The notes under the pieces were generated by a model, which ran no database searches, was not told the DNA's origin, and was given only the letters and a program-made list of their open reading frames with translations. DNA of 64,000 bases from Streptococcaceae bacterium ESL0729 (lineage in GTDB: Bacteria > Bacillota > Bacilli > Lactobacillales > Streptococcaceae): contig CP113924.1 in NCBI GenBank assembly GCA_029391995.1, positions 775,001 through 839,000 of the forward strand. Reading direction: 5' to 3'. Both the position numbers and the translations under genes were made by a program. The stretch's first letter is position 1, and every line of letters starts with the position of its first letter. Shown one piece after another: positions 10,106-18,500 of this stretch.

Positions 10106-10954
10106 TTATTTTATAACTGGTGAAATAGCAAGAACAATAGCATTCTCTCCAAGGTGGGTACCGATTATGGCACCGACAGTTGCAATCGAAATATTTTCAA
10201 GCCCATCTTCTTCCAAGGTTTGGGCAACATCTTCTGCTAGTTTGCGAGCATTTGAATGAATGACAAAAACCTGATAATCGTCTTCTTGACTTGCTTCTTT
10301 TACGATTGAAATCAATTTCTTTAGGGCCTTCTTGCTGGAACGAACCTTATCATAGACGACGATTTGGCCCTCTCGGTTAAATTCAAGAATGGGCTTAATT
10401 GAAAGCAAGTTTCCAACAATAGCTGCTCCATTTGAAAGGCGACCACCCTTAACCAGGTGCTTTAGGTCATCAACAAGGATATAAGCCCTTGTCTTTTCGA
10501 TGACATAATCTAGTTTTTGGCTAATCTCTTCAAAGCTATCTCCAGCTGCTATTGAATTTAGGGCGATTTCAACCATGTAACCTAATGGGGCACTGGTAAT
10601 TAGGGTATCAAAAAATTTGACCACTAAATTTGGAAACTCATTTTGCAGGTAGAAGGAATTTTGATAAAAACCTGAAATACCCCTCGATAGGAAGAGTCCA
10701 ATCACATGAGTATAATCTTCTTTTTCAAGATTAGCCAAAAGCTCCTCAAGTTCAGCTACGCTAGGCTGAGATGTTTTAGGCAACTCAGCTGTTTCAGACA
10801 TTTTTTTATAAAAGTCTTCGTTAGATAAATTTTTTCCCTCAAAATATGTTTCACCATCGATAACAATTGGAATATCTAGGGTGAAAAGATTTTCTTTATT
10901 CTTATATTCATCTTCCAAAAAGGCCGATGAATCTGTGATTACTGCAATCTTCAT
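10106..10954 (-). CDS. DegV family fatty-acid-binding protein
   Basis: 282 residues, full length for DegV proteins. Family hallmarks are the opening VITDSSAFL, TSQPS at about 60, LFLSRGISGFYQ and FDTLITSAPLGY. The KGGRLSNGAA motif and a C-terminal GAIIGTHLG loop complete the lipid-binding fold. Members bind fatty acids and, in Gram-positives, can present them to fatty acid kinase; which role this copy plays cannot be told. GAGGA precedes the ATG. Confidence 0.93.
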   Translation of the reverse strand: MKIAVITDSSAFLEDEYKNKENLFTLDIPIVIDGETYFEGKNLSNEDFYKKMSETAELPKTSQPSVAELEELLANLEKEDYTHVIGLFLSRGISGFYQNSFYLQNEFPNLVVKFFDTLITSAPLGYMVEIALNSIAAGDSFEEISQKLDYVIEKTRAYILVDDLKHLVKGGRLSNGAAIVGNLLSIKPILEFNREGQIVVYDKVRSSKKALKKLISIVKEASQEDDYQVFVIHSNARKLAEDVAQTLEEDGLENISIATVGAIIGTHLGENAIVLAISPVIK

Positions 10955-10987
10955 ATATCCTCTGTTTTTCTATAGGCCACAATTAAC

Positions 10988-11368
10988 TTAAAATTGCAGG
11001 TTCACTCCAGGTTGATCGAGGGCTACCTCGCTTACCTCCATCGTAAGTCGTCTTACCATGTCCAAAAGGGGGTGGGCAATTTCTTGCATGTCTTCTTGTG
11101 ATAGTTCACTTTGCTCAACAACTTTTTTATTTTTTAAAATATTGTTTTGCATAATGTAGCCACTTACAATAAAGCTTTCAAGAACCACAACGAATTCTAC
11201 ACTTGCATTTAAAACAGTATCAGCATCACTTTGATCTGGCACATCTTCTATCAGTTGAATCTGAATGTGAACTCGAGTTTCAGGAGTCCCATTTTCCTCC
11301 TCATAGGCAAAATTCCTTGCATTATAGTTAAAGGTCTGTACAAATTCCTTATCACGAATTATTTCCAT
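10988..11368 (-). CDS. DUF1149 family protein
   Basis: About 126 residues. The opening MEIIRDKEFV, then YNARNFAYEEENGTP, matches my memory of the DUF1149 family of Lactobacillales. I place the start at ATG 11368, with AGGAG 8 bases upstream, rather than 11389. The protein is acidic, lacks membrane segments and ends in VALDQPGVNLQF. The fold may resemble SecB-like chaperones, but that is a weak recollection. It is the first gene of the run with degV, dapB and cca. Two tandem palindromes lie just upstream. Confidence 0.75.
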   Translation of the reverse strand: MEIIRDKEFVQTFNYNARNFAYEEENGTPETRVHIQIQLIEDVPDQSDADTVLNASVEFVVVLESFIVSGYIMQNNILKNKKVVEQSELSQEDMQEIAHPLLDMVRRLTMEVSEVALDQPGVNLQF

Positions 11369-11389
11369 TTCATTTTCTCCTAATATCAC

Positions 11390-11421
11390 TAGCTTATAAG
11401 CTACAGTAGGCTATAAGCCTA
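11390..11421. promoter_or_regulatory. Two tandem palindromes upstream of the DUF1149 gene
   Basis: TAGCTTATAAGCTA (11390-11403) is a perfect 14-bp palindrome. Three bases away TAGGCTATAAGCCTA (11407-11421) has perfect 6-bp arms around ATA. They lie between trmD and the DUF1149 start. They could be a double operator or two small stem-loops in the leader or trmD 3' end; the T run expected of a terminator is missing. Confidence 0.45.
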
Positions 11422-11461
11422 CCTAAGTTTTTAACTTTTTTGAATTTACCGTACTATTTTA

Positions 11462-12190
11462 TCATAATCCTGATTTTATTTCAGCGAGCATCTTCTTTTC
11501 TTCATCAGATGGCTCGTAGTCTTCTAGTAAATCGGGTCGTCTTTCAAGGGTTTTCTTAAGACTTTCCTTAAGACGCCACTTGCGGATATTTTCATGGTGA
11601 CCACTCATGAGAACCTGGGGCACTTTCATTCCGCGAAAATCTTCAGGTCGGGTATACTGGGGGTATTCCAGGAGACCACTTGAAAAACTATCGTCTTCAT
11701 GGCTTGCCACCTTGCCCAAAACATCAGGAATCAGACGAACTGTGGCATCAATAATGACACTTGTCGCCATCTCCCCACCTGTAAGGACATAGTCACCAAG
11801 ACTTACCTCATCAGTAACTAAAGTCTTGATTCTTTCGTCATAACCCTCATAATGGCCACAGATAAAGACTAGATGATCTTCTTCAGAAAGCTCCTCAGCA
11901 AACTTCTGGTCAAACTTCCGTCCTGCTGGATCAAGAAGGATTACCCGAGCATTTTTATGGGGAATTTTATCCATGGTGTCAAAGATGGGCTGGGGCATTA
12001 GAAGCATTCCCTGACCACCACCATAGGGATAATCATCAACATGCCTTTGAGTGTTTGTCGCCTGGTCGCGGAAGTTATGGAAGTTAATTTCAACCTTGCC
12101 TGACTTTTGAGCCCGACCCACGATTGAATGTTCAAGGTTTGAAAACATTTCAGGAAAAAGGGTTAAAATATCAATCTTCATCTTAATCAT
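11462..12190 (-). CDS. trmD: tRNA (guanine-N1)-methyltransferase TrmD
   Basis: 242 residues from ATG 12190, or 239 from the canonical-looking ATG 12181 ([13 protein letters not shown]). Knotted SPOUT methyltransferase motifs are present: [10 protein letters not shown], the ICGHYEG(Y)DER loop and [11 protein letters not shown]. It methylates G37 of tRNAs that read codons starting with C or G, preventing frameshifting. It overlaps the rimM stop by a few bases, so the two are coupled, as in most Gram-positives. Confidence 0.96.
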   Translation of the reverse strand: MIKMKIDILTLFPEMFSNLEHSIVGRAQKSGKVEINFHNFRDQATNTQRHVDDYPYGGGQGMLLMPQPIFDTMDKIPHKNARVILLDPAGRKFDQKFAEELSEEDHLVFICGHYEGYDERIKTLVTDEVSLGDYVLTGGEMATSVIIDATVRLIPDVLGKVASHEDDSFSSGLLEYPQYTRPEDFRGMKVPQVLMSGHHENIRKWRLKESLKKTLERRPDLLEDYEPSDEEKKMLAEIKSGL

Positions 12191-12695
12191 CTAATCCTTC
12201 TGGAATTTCAACCTCCACTCGGTTGTTTTTGACATCAACAGCTAAAACAACTGGTGGAATGTAGGGAATGAGTAGGTCCTTTTTCTTGGGACGCTTGATA
12301 ACCCAGACATCATTTGCTCCAGGTGAAAGGATCTCAGAAACTGTTCCAATTAGTGTTTCACCCTCATAGACATTAAGGCCGATAATTTCATGGTAGTAAA
12401 ATTCTCCCTCTTCAAGGTCAGATAAATCTTCTTCTGAAACCTTTAAGACGAAGCCTTTGTATTTTTCAACATCATTGATATGATAAAGTCCTTCAAATTT
12501 TACAATGTCAAAGTTCTTTTGCTTGCGGTGTGTTTTAACGGTAAGATTTTTGATAAAATTCCCTTTGTCATCAAAAAGTGCCAGCTCATTTCCCTTAGCA
12601 AAACGCTCCTCTGGGAAGTCTGTAACACTTAAAATCCTCACCTCTCCTTGTAAACCTTGCGTGTTTACAATTGTTCCAACCTTATAATAATTCAT
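12183..12695 (-). CDS. rimM: 16S rRNA processing protein RimM
   Basis: 170 residues from ATG 12695, which has GGAG 5 bases upstream; an upstream TTG at 12719 is unlikely. The N-terminal domain contains [17 protein letters not shown], followed by the C-terminal PRC-barrel with [19 protein letters not shown] and [10 protein letters not shown]. RimM binds ribosomal protein S19 and assists 30S maturation. It is followed by trmD, with overlapping reading frames. Confidence 0.95.
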   Translation of the reverse strand: MNYYKVGTIVNTQGLQGEVRILSVTDFPEERFAKGNELALFDDKGNFIKNLTVKTHRKQKNFDIVKFEGLYHINDVEKYKGFVLKVSEEDLSDLEEGEFYYHEIIGLNVYEGETLIGTVSEILSPGANDVWVIKRPKKKDLLIPYIPPVVLAVDVKNNRVEVEIPEGLDD

Positions 12696-12800
12696 TTTTT
12701 CTCCAAGTCTTTTATTCAATAGATTTTAAAAATCATCTCAAATCTTCTATAGTAGTTTAACACAAAATTTAATTGCATGAGTAATGGCAGTACTTAGCTT

Positions 12801-12830
12801 AAAAAGAAAAACACCTGTAATTTACAGGTG
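12801..12830 (-). terminator. Terminator after the rpsP-khpA pair
   Basis: CACCTGT and ACAGGTG arms (12812-12830) are followed on the minus strand by TTTTTCTTTTT. It lies right after the KH-protein stop and separates rpsP-khpA from rimM-trmD. Confidence 0.85.
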
Positions 12831-12836
12831 CCCTTC

Positions 12837-13076
12837 TTACTGGTTAACCAGAAGTCGAATTTTTTTCCCACTCACGGGAACTGAATAAACAATTGTTCGG
12901 ATTGCTTGGATAATCCTACCCTGCTTTCCGATAATTCGCCCCATGTCAGCTTCAGCAATATGTAGATGATATTCAAGAAATTCATCTGCATCCACTAATT
13001 CCAACCTGATTTCTTCTGGTTTAGAAAGAAGAGGTGTAACAATCCTCAAGACAAGATTTTGTATATCAGATTCCAT
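12837..13076 (-). CDS. khpA: KhpA, KH-domain RNA-binding protein
   Basis: 79 residues, essentially one type II KH domain. The RNA-binding loop appears as IIGKQGRIIQAIRTIV with the GxxG element GKQG. KhpA works with KhpB/EloR in streptococci to control cell elongation, and the family is broadly RNA-binding. It follows rpsP by 17 bases and ends at a strong terminator, the standard context for this gene. Confidence 0.93.
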   Translation of the reverse strand: MESDIQNLVLRIVTPLLSKPEEIRLELVDADEFLEYHLHIAEADMGRIIGKQGRIIQAIRTIVYSVPVSGKKIRLLVNQ

Positions 13077-13093
13077 ACCCTTCCCCTTTTTTA

Positions 13094-13366
13094 TTATTTA
13101 GCTTGTTTAGACTCGTGGAATTTTTTCATAACACCAGCTTTTGAAAGGATGTTACGAACTGTATCAGATGGTTGAGCACCATTTCCAAGCCATTCAAGAA
13201 TGCGTTCTTCTTTAAGAGTCACATTGTTTTCTGTAAGAAGTGGGTTGTAAGTTCCAACTGTTTCGATGAAACGTCCGTCACGTGGTGAACGTGAATCTGC
13301 TACGTTAATACGGTAATAAGGTTTTTTCTTTGAACCCATACGAGTTAAACGGATTTTTACTGCCAT
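13094..13366 (-). CDS. rpsP: 30S ribosomal protein S16
   Basis: 90 residues. The start [20 protein letters not shown] is diagnostic of bS16, as are [14 protein letters not shown] and GTYNPL. It binds 16S rRNA early in 30S assembly. AGGAG precedes the ATG and a strong promoter with an extended -10 lies 40-67 bases upstream. Confidence 0.98.
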   Translation of the reverse strand: MAVKIRLTRMGSKKKPYYRINVADSRSPRDGRFIETVGTYNPLLTENNVTLKEERILEWLGNGAQPSDTVRNILSKAGVMKKFHESKQAK

Positions 13367-13405
13367 TTTATATATTTCTCCTAATTAAATTATTTTACAA
13401 GGACT

Positions 13406-13433
13406 AGTATATCATATTTTAGGTACTTGTCAA
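13406..13433 (-). promoter_or_regulatory. Strong promoter of rpsP-khpA
   Basis: On the minus strand a consensus -35 TTGACA (13428-13433), a 16-base spacer and TATACT (13406-13411) with TG one base upstream form an extended -10 promoter, as expected for a ribosomal protein gene. Confidence 0.85.
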
Positions 13434-13495
13434 GGACTGTCAAGAAAAAAACTTGACAGATATTTTTTTGGTCATTAATCTTACTCCATCAGCTT

Positions 13496-13526
13496 AAAAA
13501 CCCAGCCTCCAAGGGACTGGGTTTTT
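13496..13526 (-). terminator. Terminator after nagB
   Basis: AAAAACCCAG (13496-13505) pairs with CTGGGTTTTT (13517-13526). On the minus strand it follows the nagB stop at 13531 and supplies the T run. Confidence 0.85.
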
Positions 13527-13530
13527 AAAA

Positions 13531-14232
13531 TTATAATTTTGAAGCAGCTTCTTCATCGACAATTACATAAAGCTCTGGATGATTTTGTAAAACACTTGCC
13601 GGAAGATTTTCTGTTAGCGGACCATGAACCATTGCAGCTACAGCATCAGCCTTATTCTTGCCGTAAGCCATAAGGATAATGGCCTTTGATCTCATAATGC
13701 TTGCAATTCCCATTGACAAGGCCTGTCTTGGAACCTCATTCTCATGGACAAAGAAGCGGGCATTGTCAGCAATGGTCTGGCTTGTTAGGTCAACTACACT
13801 TGTTGTCCCCTCAAAAGATGCTCCAGGTTCGTTAAAACCAATATGGCCATTTGAGCCGATGCCAAGAATTTGAAGGTCAATTGGATTTTGATTGATAATT
13901 TGATCATAATTACGGGCTTCAGCTTCAAGGTCATGAGCCATCCCATCCGGTAGGTAATTTTTCTTAAAGGGTTTCTGGTTAAAAAGGTGCTTTTTCATGA
14001 AATAATCATAACTTTGGTCACTTGATTTAGGAAGACCCACGTATTCATCAAGATTGATTGAGGTCATATTCGTAAAATCAAGGTCACTGTCTACAAGGGC
14101 CTTATAAAAATCAATTGGGGTGCTCCCTGTTGCAAGACCAAGAACCTTAATTCCCTCATCCATCTTTTTTGCAAGAATTTCATAAGCTTTTTGTCCACCT
14201 TCTGCTGCATCTTTAACTTTAATAATTTTCAT
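13531..14232 (-). CDS. nagB: Glucosamine-6-phosphate deaminase
   Basis: 233 residues, the short Gram-positive form. Signature [16 protein letters not shown] is near residue 35, with NLDEYVGL carrying the catalytic Asp. [14 protein letters not shown], with its His, is at about 125. It converts glucosamine-6-phosphate to fructose-6-phosphate and ammonia, feeding amino sugars into glycolysis. It is transcribed alone from a consensus promoter overlapped by a GntR-type operator and ends at a terminator; queA diverges from the same intergenic region. Confidence 0.97.
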   Translation of the reverse strand: MKIIKVKDAAEGGQKAYEILAKKMDEGIKVLGLATGSTPIDFYKALVDSDLDFTNMTSINLDEYVGLPKSSDQSYDYFMKKHLFNQKPFKKNYLPDGMAHDLEAEARNYDQIINQNPIDLQILGIGSNGHIGFNEPGASFEGTTSVVDLTSQTIADNARFFVHENEVPRQALSMGIASIMRSKAIILMAYGKNKADAVAAMVHGPLTENLPASVLQNHPELYVIVDEEAASKL

Positions 14233-14254
14233 TTTGCCATCCTATCTAACATTT

Positions 14255-14270
14255 ATTGGTATATACCAAT
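14255..14270. promoter_or_regulatory. Probable NagR (GntR/HutC family) operator
   Basis: ATTGGTATATACCAAT is a perfect 16-bp palindrome matching the TGGTATA-n-ACCA style sites of NagR/DasR-type regulators of amino sugar use. It overlaps the last two bases of the nagB -10 and the start point, a position suited to repression relieved by an amino sugar phosphate. The regulator gene itself is not in the window. Confidence 0.75.
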
Positions 14271-14297
14271 TATAGAATTTAATTTAATTTTAGTCAA
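14269..14297 (-). promoter_or_regulatory. nagB promoter
   Basis: -35 TTGACT (14292-14297), exactly 17 bases, then -10 TATAAT (14269-14274) on the minus strand. Predicted start is near 14262, inside the operator palindrome. Confidence 0.8.
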
Positions 14298-14312
14298 TTA
14301 TTTTTTTAAATT

Positions 14313-14321
14313 TGTTATAAT
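14313..14321 (+). promoter_or_regulatory. queA extended -10 promoter element
   Basis: TGTTATAAT is an extended -10 on the plus strand; no good -35 is visible. It predicts a start near 14328 and a leader of about 49 bases. The element lies about 20 bases beyond the nagB -35, so the two divergent promoters are packed closely. Confidence 0.6.
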
Positions 14322-14343
14322 GTCCTTTAGACGAAATTGAAAC

Positions 14344-14376
14344 GGAGGATGCGGACTAAAGTCCGCTCGTAAATTT
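14344..14376 (+). promoter_or_regulatory. queA leader with a hairpin between Shine-Dalgarno and start
   Basis: GGAGG (14344-14348) is 28 bases from the queA ATG, too far for normal use. Between them GCGGAC and GTCCGC (14351-14366) form a 6-bp GC-rich hairpin with loop TAAA. Folding it out leaves a 12-base spacer. The same bases also spell a seven-codon frame starting at ATG 14349. No other Shine-Dalgarno is closer to queA. Confidence 0.6.
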
Positions 14377-15405
14377 ATGAATACTAATGATTTTGACTTT
14401 AACCTACCAGAGGAGCTAATCGCTCAAGTCCCGCTTGAACAAAGGAGTGAATCCCGTCTTCTTGTTGTAGACCGCAAAAAACAAAGCTTGGAAGACAAAC
14501 ATTTTTATGACATTGTCGACGAACTTGAGCCGGGTGACGCCCTGGTTATGAACAATACTCGGGTTCTTCCAGCCCGCCTCTTTGGGGTAAAACCAGACAC
14601 AGGAGGACACGCCGAACTCCTCCTTCTTAAGAATATCGAAGGTGACCGCTGGGAAACTTTAGCCAAGCCCGCCAAGAGACTTAAAAAAGGAACTCAAATC
14701 TCCTTTGGAGAAGGTCGTTTAATTGCCACTATCGTTAGCGAACTTGACCACGGAGGTCGGATTGTTGAATTTTCTTATGATGGAATCTTCTTAGAAGTCC
14801 TTGAAAGTCTAGGTGAGATGCCACTTCCCCCATACATTCATGAAAAACTTGAGGATAAAGACCGCTATCAGACAGTCTATGCCAAGGAAAATGGTAGTGC
14901 AGCAGCACCTACCGCAGGTCTTCATTTTACCCCCGAGCTCCTTGAAAAAATTGAAGCCAAGGGGGTTAAGCTGGTTGAAGTGACCCTACATGTAGGACTT
15001 GGTACCTTTAGACCAGTAAGTGTTGACTCAGTTGATGACCATGAGATGCATTCTGAATTTTACTCCCTCAATGCTCAAGCTGCAAAAACCCTTAATGAGG
15101 TTAAGGCTTCTGGTGGCCGTGTTGTAGCCGTCGGAACAACTAGTATTAGAACCCTTGAAACAATCGGATCTAAGTTTGATGGTCAAATCAAGGCCGACTC
15201 GGGTTGGACCAATATTTTCATCAAACCTGGTTATGAATTCAAGGTTGTTGATGCCTTTTCGACCAACTTCCACCTGCCTAAATCAACTCTAGTCATGCTT
15301 GTATCAGCCTTTGCTGGCCGTGATTTGGTAATGAAGGCCTATGAGCATGCCGTTGATGAAAAGTACCGCTTCTTCAGCTTTGGCGATGCCATGTTTGTCA
15401 AATAG
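14377..15405 (+). CDS. queA: tRNA preQ1(34) S-adenosylmethionine ribosyltransferase-isomerase
   Basis: 342 residues, normal length. Signatures include [14 protein letters not shown] at the N terminus, [14 protein letters not shown] and the [14 protein letters not shown] segment. [10 protein letters not shown] and TTSIRTLE near the C-terminal half are also typical. It transfers and rearranges the ribose of SAM onto preQ1 at tRNA position 34 to form epoxyqueuosine in Tyr, His, Asn and Asp tRNAs. No other queuosine gene is nearby. The start is the family's canonical one, which makes the distant Shine-Dalgarno notable. Confidence 0.97.
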   Translation: MNTNDFDFNLPEELIAQVPLEQRSESRLLVVDRKKQSLEDKHFYDIVDELEPGDALVMNNTRVLPARLFGVKPDTGGHAELLLLKNIEGDRWETLAKPAKRLKKGTQISFGEGRLIATIVSELDHGGRIVEFSYDGIFLEVLESLGEMPLPPYIHEKLEDKDRYQTVYAKENGSAAAPTAGLHFTPELLEKIEAKGVKLVEVTLHVGLGTFRPVSVDSVDDHEMHSEFYSLNAQAAKTLNEVKASGGRVVAVGTTSIRTLETIGSKFDGQIKADSGWTNIFIKPGYEFKVVDAFSTNFHLPKSTLVMLVSAFAGRDLVMKAYEHAVDEKYRFFSFGDAMFVK

Positions 15406-15420
15406 ATTTGAATAAAATAT

Positions 15421-15447
15421 AAAAAAGACCGATCCTCGGTCTTTTTT
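15421..15447 (+). terminator. Terminator after queA
   Basis: AAAAAAGACCG and CGGTCTTTTTT form a perfect stem flanked by A and T runs, so it could work in both directions. It closes queA. Confidence 0.9.
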
Positions 15448-15471
15448 ATTTCGACTTTATATAAAACAAAA

Positions 15472-15494
15472 GAAACCCTCATTGAGAGGGTTTC
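15472..15494 (-). terminator. Terminator after the LPXTG surface protein gene
   Basis: GAAACCCTC (15472-15480) pairs with GAGGGTTTC (15486-15494) around a 5-base loop. On the minus strand it follows the stop at 15518 and leads into TTTTGTTTT. Confidence 0.8.
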
Positions 15495-15517
15495 AAAGTT
15501 GCTTCTAAGTTAAAGAT

Positions 15518-18500
15518 TTAGTCTTCACGGCGTTTTTTCTTAAAGCCTAGGAAGGCAAATAGTCCAAGTACCAATCCAACTAATCCAGCTAGTCCAGTTT
15601 CTTGACCTTGTTCAAGAAGACCTGTACTTGGTAGGGCAACAGATTTTTTATCAATTTTTGTTTCAAAACCTTTTTGTGTGTCTGTATCCGCAACACTAAT
15701 CGCTGTTTGAATTTGGTCGGCAGAATTTGCACTATCGACTTTGCTTAAAGCTTCTTGTTCAGCTTTTTCAATAGCCGATAATTTCGCATCTTTTTCTGCT
15801 TGTGACAAGCTTGTATCAGCATTGACCTTGTTCCTCAAGTCATTAGCCAGGGCTTTAATCTTATCCTTTGCTTCTGCCTTTTGAACATCCAAGCTTTTAC
15901 CTTCAGTATGTGCAAGCTTGAAGGAATCTAATGCCTTATTGATAACATCAAGACGAGCTTGATAGTTATTTAATCCAGCAATCTGATTTTTAACATCAGC
16001 TACTAGTTTATCAACCGCTTGTTTTTGTTTTGCTTTTTCATCAGCAGTCAATGTGTTATCGGCATCAATTTGAGCCTTCAATTTAGCAGCCTTGTCAGCA
16101 ATTTGCTTGTTGAGGGTATCTGCTTGTTCAGTAGGTGTTGATGTAGGTGCAATATGCCCCTTATCGATTGCTTTAACAACTGTAGGTGCTTGTGGAATAC
16201 CTTGTACAGTTGGTACGTCAACCCCATTATCAACAGCTTTTTGAGCATCTTGAAGGGCAGTATCAATGGCATCTTTTTGGGCTTGTTTTTCAGCATCTGA
16301 CAGACCGTTATCAGCATCAATTGCTTTCTTGCTAGCATCAGCACTTGCTTCTAATTTATTGCGGGCATCAGTTTTAGCCTGATTTAGTTTATCAAAGGCT
16401 GGTACCACACCAGGTACAAAGTCAACAATACCTTGTGCTGTAGTCTGACCATCTAACTTCTGAAGAGCTTCCTTAGCCTGTCCATTTAAGATAGTAATTT
16501 GACGATCTTTAGCATCCTTATCCAATTTTGAATCAGCATTGACTGAATCGATGGCTTTTTGTAAGGCATCATTAATTTGAGAAGCAGCTGTTGCTTTCTG
16601 TTCAGTCAATGTTTTAACTGTTGAGAAGTCTGTATTAGTCTTAACTGTATTTTGGAAGTTACTTGTATCATCATTGGTAGATACTTGTCCAGCATCAGTT
16701 GCTGTATTATTCGCATTCTCTGCCTTATTGAAAGCGTCCGTCATTTGATTAATACGATCTTGCTTTTCAGCATCTGTCAATGCATTATTATTTGAGACAG
16801 CAGCTTTCGCATCATCAAAGGCCTTTTCTAGAGCATCTTGTGCTGCATCCTTGGCCTTATTCAAGTTTTCAAAAACTGGAAGTCCTTGGGTTTTTGCAAC
16901 ATCAACAGCTGTTGCATTCTTTTCTTGATCAATCCCTGCTGTCATTTTATCAGCTACAGCTTCTAAGGCTTGTTTTTGAGCTGTTTTTGCAGCGTCTGAC
17001 AAATCAGTATCTTTATTAACCGCGTCTTGTGCCGCAGCAAGTGCTGTCATAATATCAGCTTTTGCTGCAGTTTTACGATCAGCTAAACTTTGAACTCCAG
17101 TATTGTTCTGAGCTGCCTGTAAAGCATCTTTAAAGGCCTGAGCGTTCTTAGCATCCGCTATAGTTGGTAAATCAGTTGCCTGATTGATAACACTACTTGT
17201 TTCATCCAATGCTTTTTGAACAGCATCCTTACGATTTTGTTTTTCAGTATCTGTCAATGAATCATTGGCATCAATAGAATTTTGGACATCAGCTGCTTGT
17301 TTTGCCAAATCAGCGTTTGCATCATTCTTAGCTCCAGTCAATTGATTTAGTGCAGTACTTGTAGCAGAAACAATGTTATTAACAGTATCAGCGTTTGGTG
17401 CTACCTGAATTGCTTGACTAGCTTGTGCCAATAATTTGTCAATTGCAGCTTGCTGAATAGTATTAGTTGTTTCTCCCTTAACTTTATCAGCCAGATTATT
17501 TAGTGAAGTAATTGCACTTTGTTCTTGATCTGATAAGCTCGGTACTGTTTCCAATTGTTTTTGGACATCATTAATTGATTGGTGGAAGTCATTTTGATTT
17601 GCAGGATCTTCAACCGCTACCTTATCCGTTTGGCTGCTTAATGACAATCTTGCCTTGTCTAGAGCATTTTGAATATCTTGATTAGCCTGCGCCTTTTGAT
17701 CACTTGTCAATGCGTTATTTGCCTCAACTGCGTCACGTGCTTTTGAAGCATCAGCTGCTAATTGACCAAAAGCATTTAGTTTTTGACTTAGCAAATCATT
17801 TAATGCTTGCGCTTGGTCATTTGTAACCTTTTGAATGTCATCAGCGTTAGTCTGTGCTGCAATTTGATTTTGTGCATCGGCTGCTGCCTTATCAAGGGCT
17901 TGCTTTTGAGCATCTTTTTCAGCACTTGATAGAGACGCTTCATTATCAATGGCATCTTTTGCCTTAGCTGTAGCAGCATCAATCTGTGATTTAGCTGTAC
18001 TTTGTTGGTCTGTGATTGATGGGACATCTGATGTAGATGTAGCCTTATTTAAGGCATCCTTCAAGTCACTTGCTTGAGCTACACTTGTAACTCCATCAGT
18101 ACTTGTAGCTGAGTTGATTTTGTCACTTGCTTGATTAGACGCATTATTGACATCGTTAATACGGTCAGTCTTTTGTGAAGCTGACAACACTGGGCTAGCC
18201 TTGATGGCATCAATGGCATCTTGGGTTTCTTTTGCTAAAGCTTTGTGTGCATCTTGCTTAGCACTACCCAATCCATTCAATGTATTAACTGCACTAGTTT
18301 TAGCAGATGTCATTTGGTCAGCGTTGGCTGCCTTTTGGATATTATCTTTAGCTGTGGTAGCTACTGTATCAATAGCTTGTTTTTGAGCTGCCTTGTCAGA
18401 AGCTGATAAATCTGAATTTTGATCAACTGCATTCTTGGCTGCTTGTGCTGCTTGGTCAATATCACTAGAAGCTGATGTTTTTTGATTGTCCAATGTTGGA

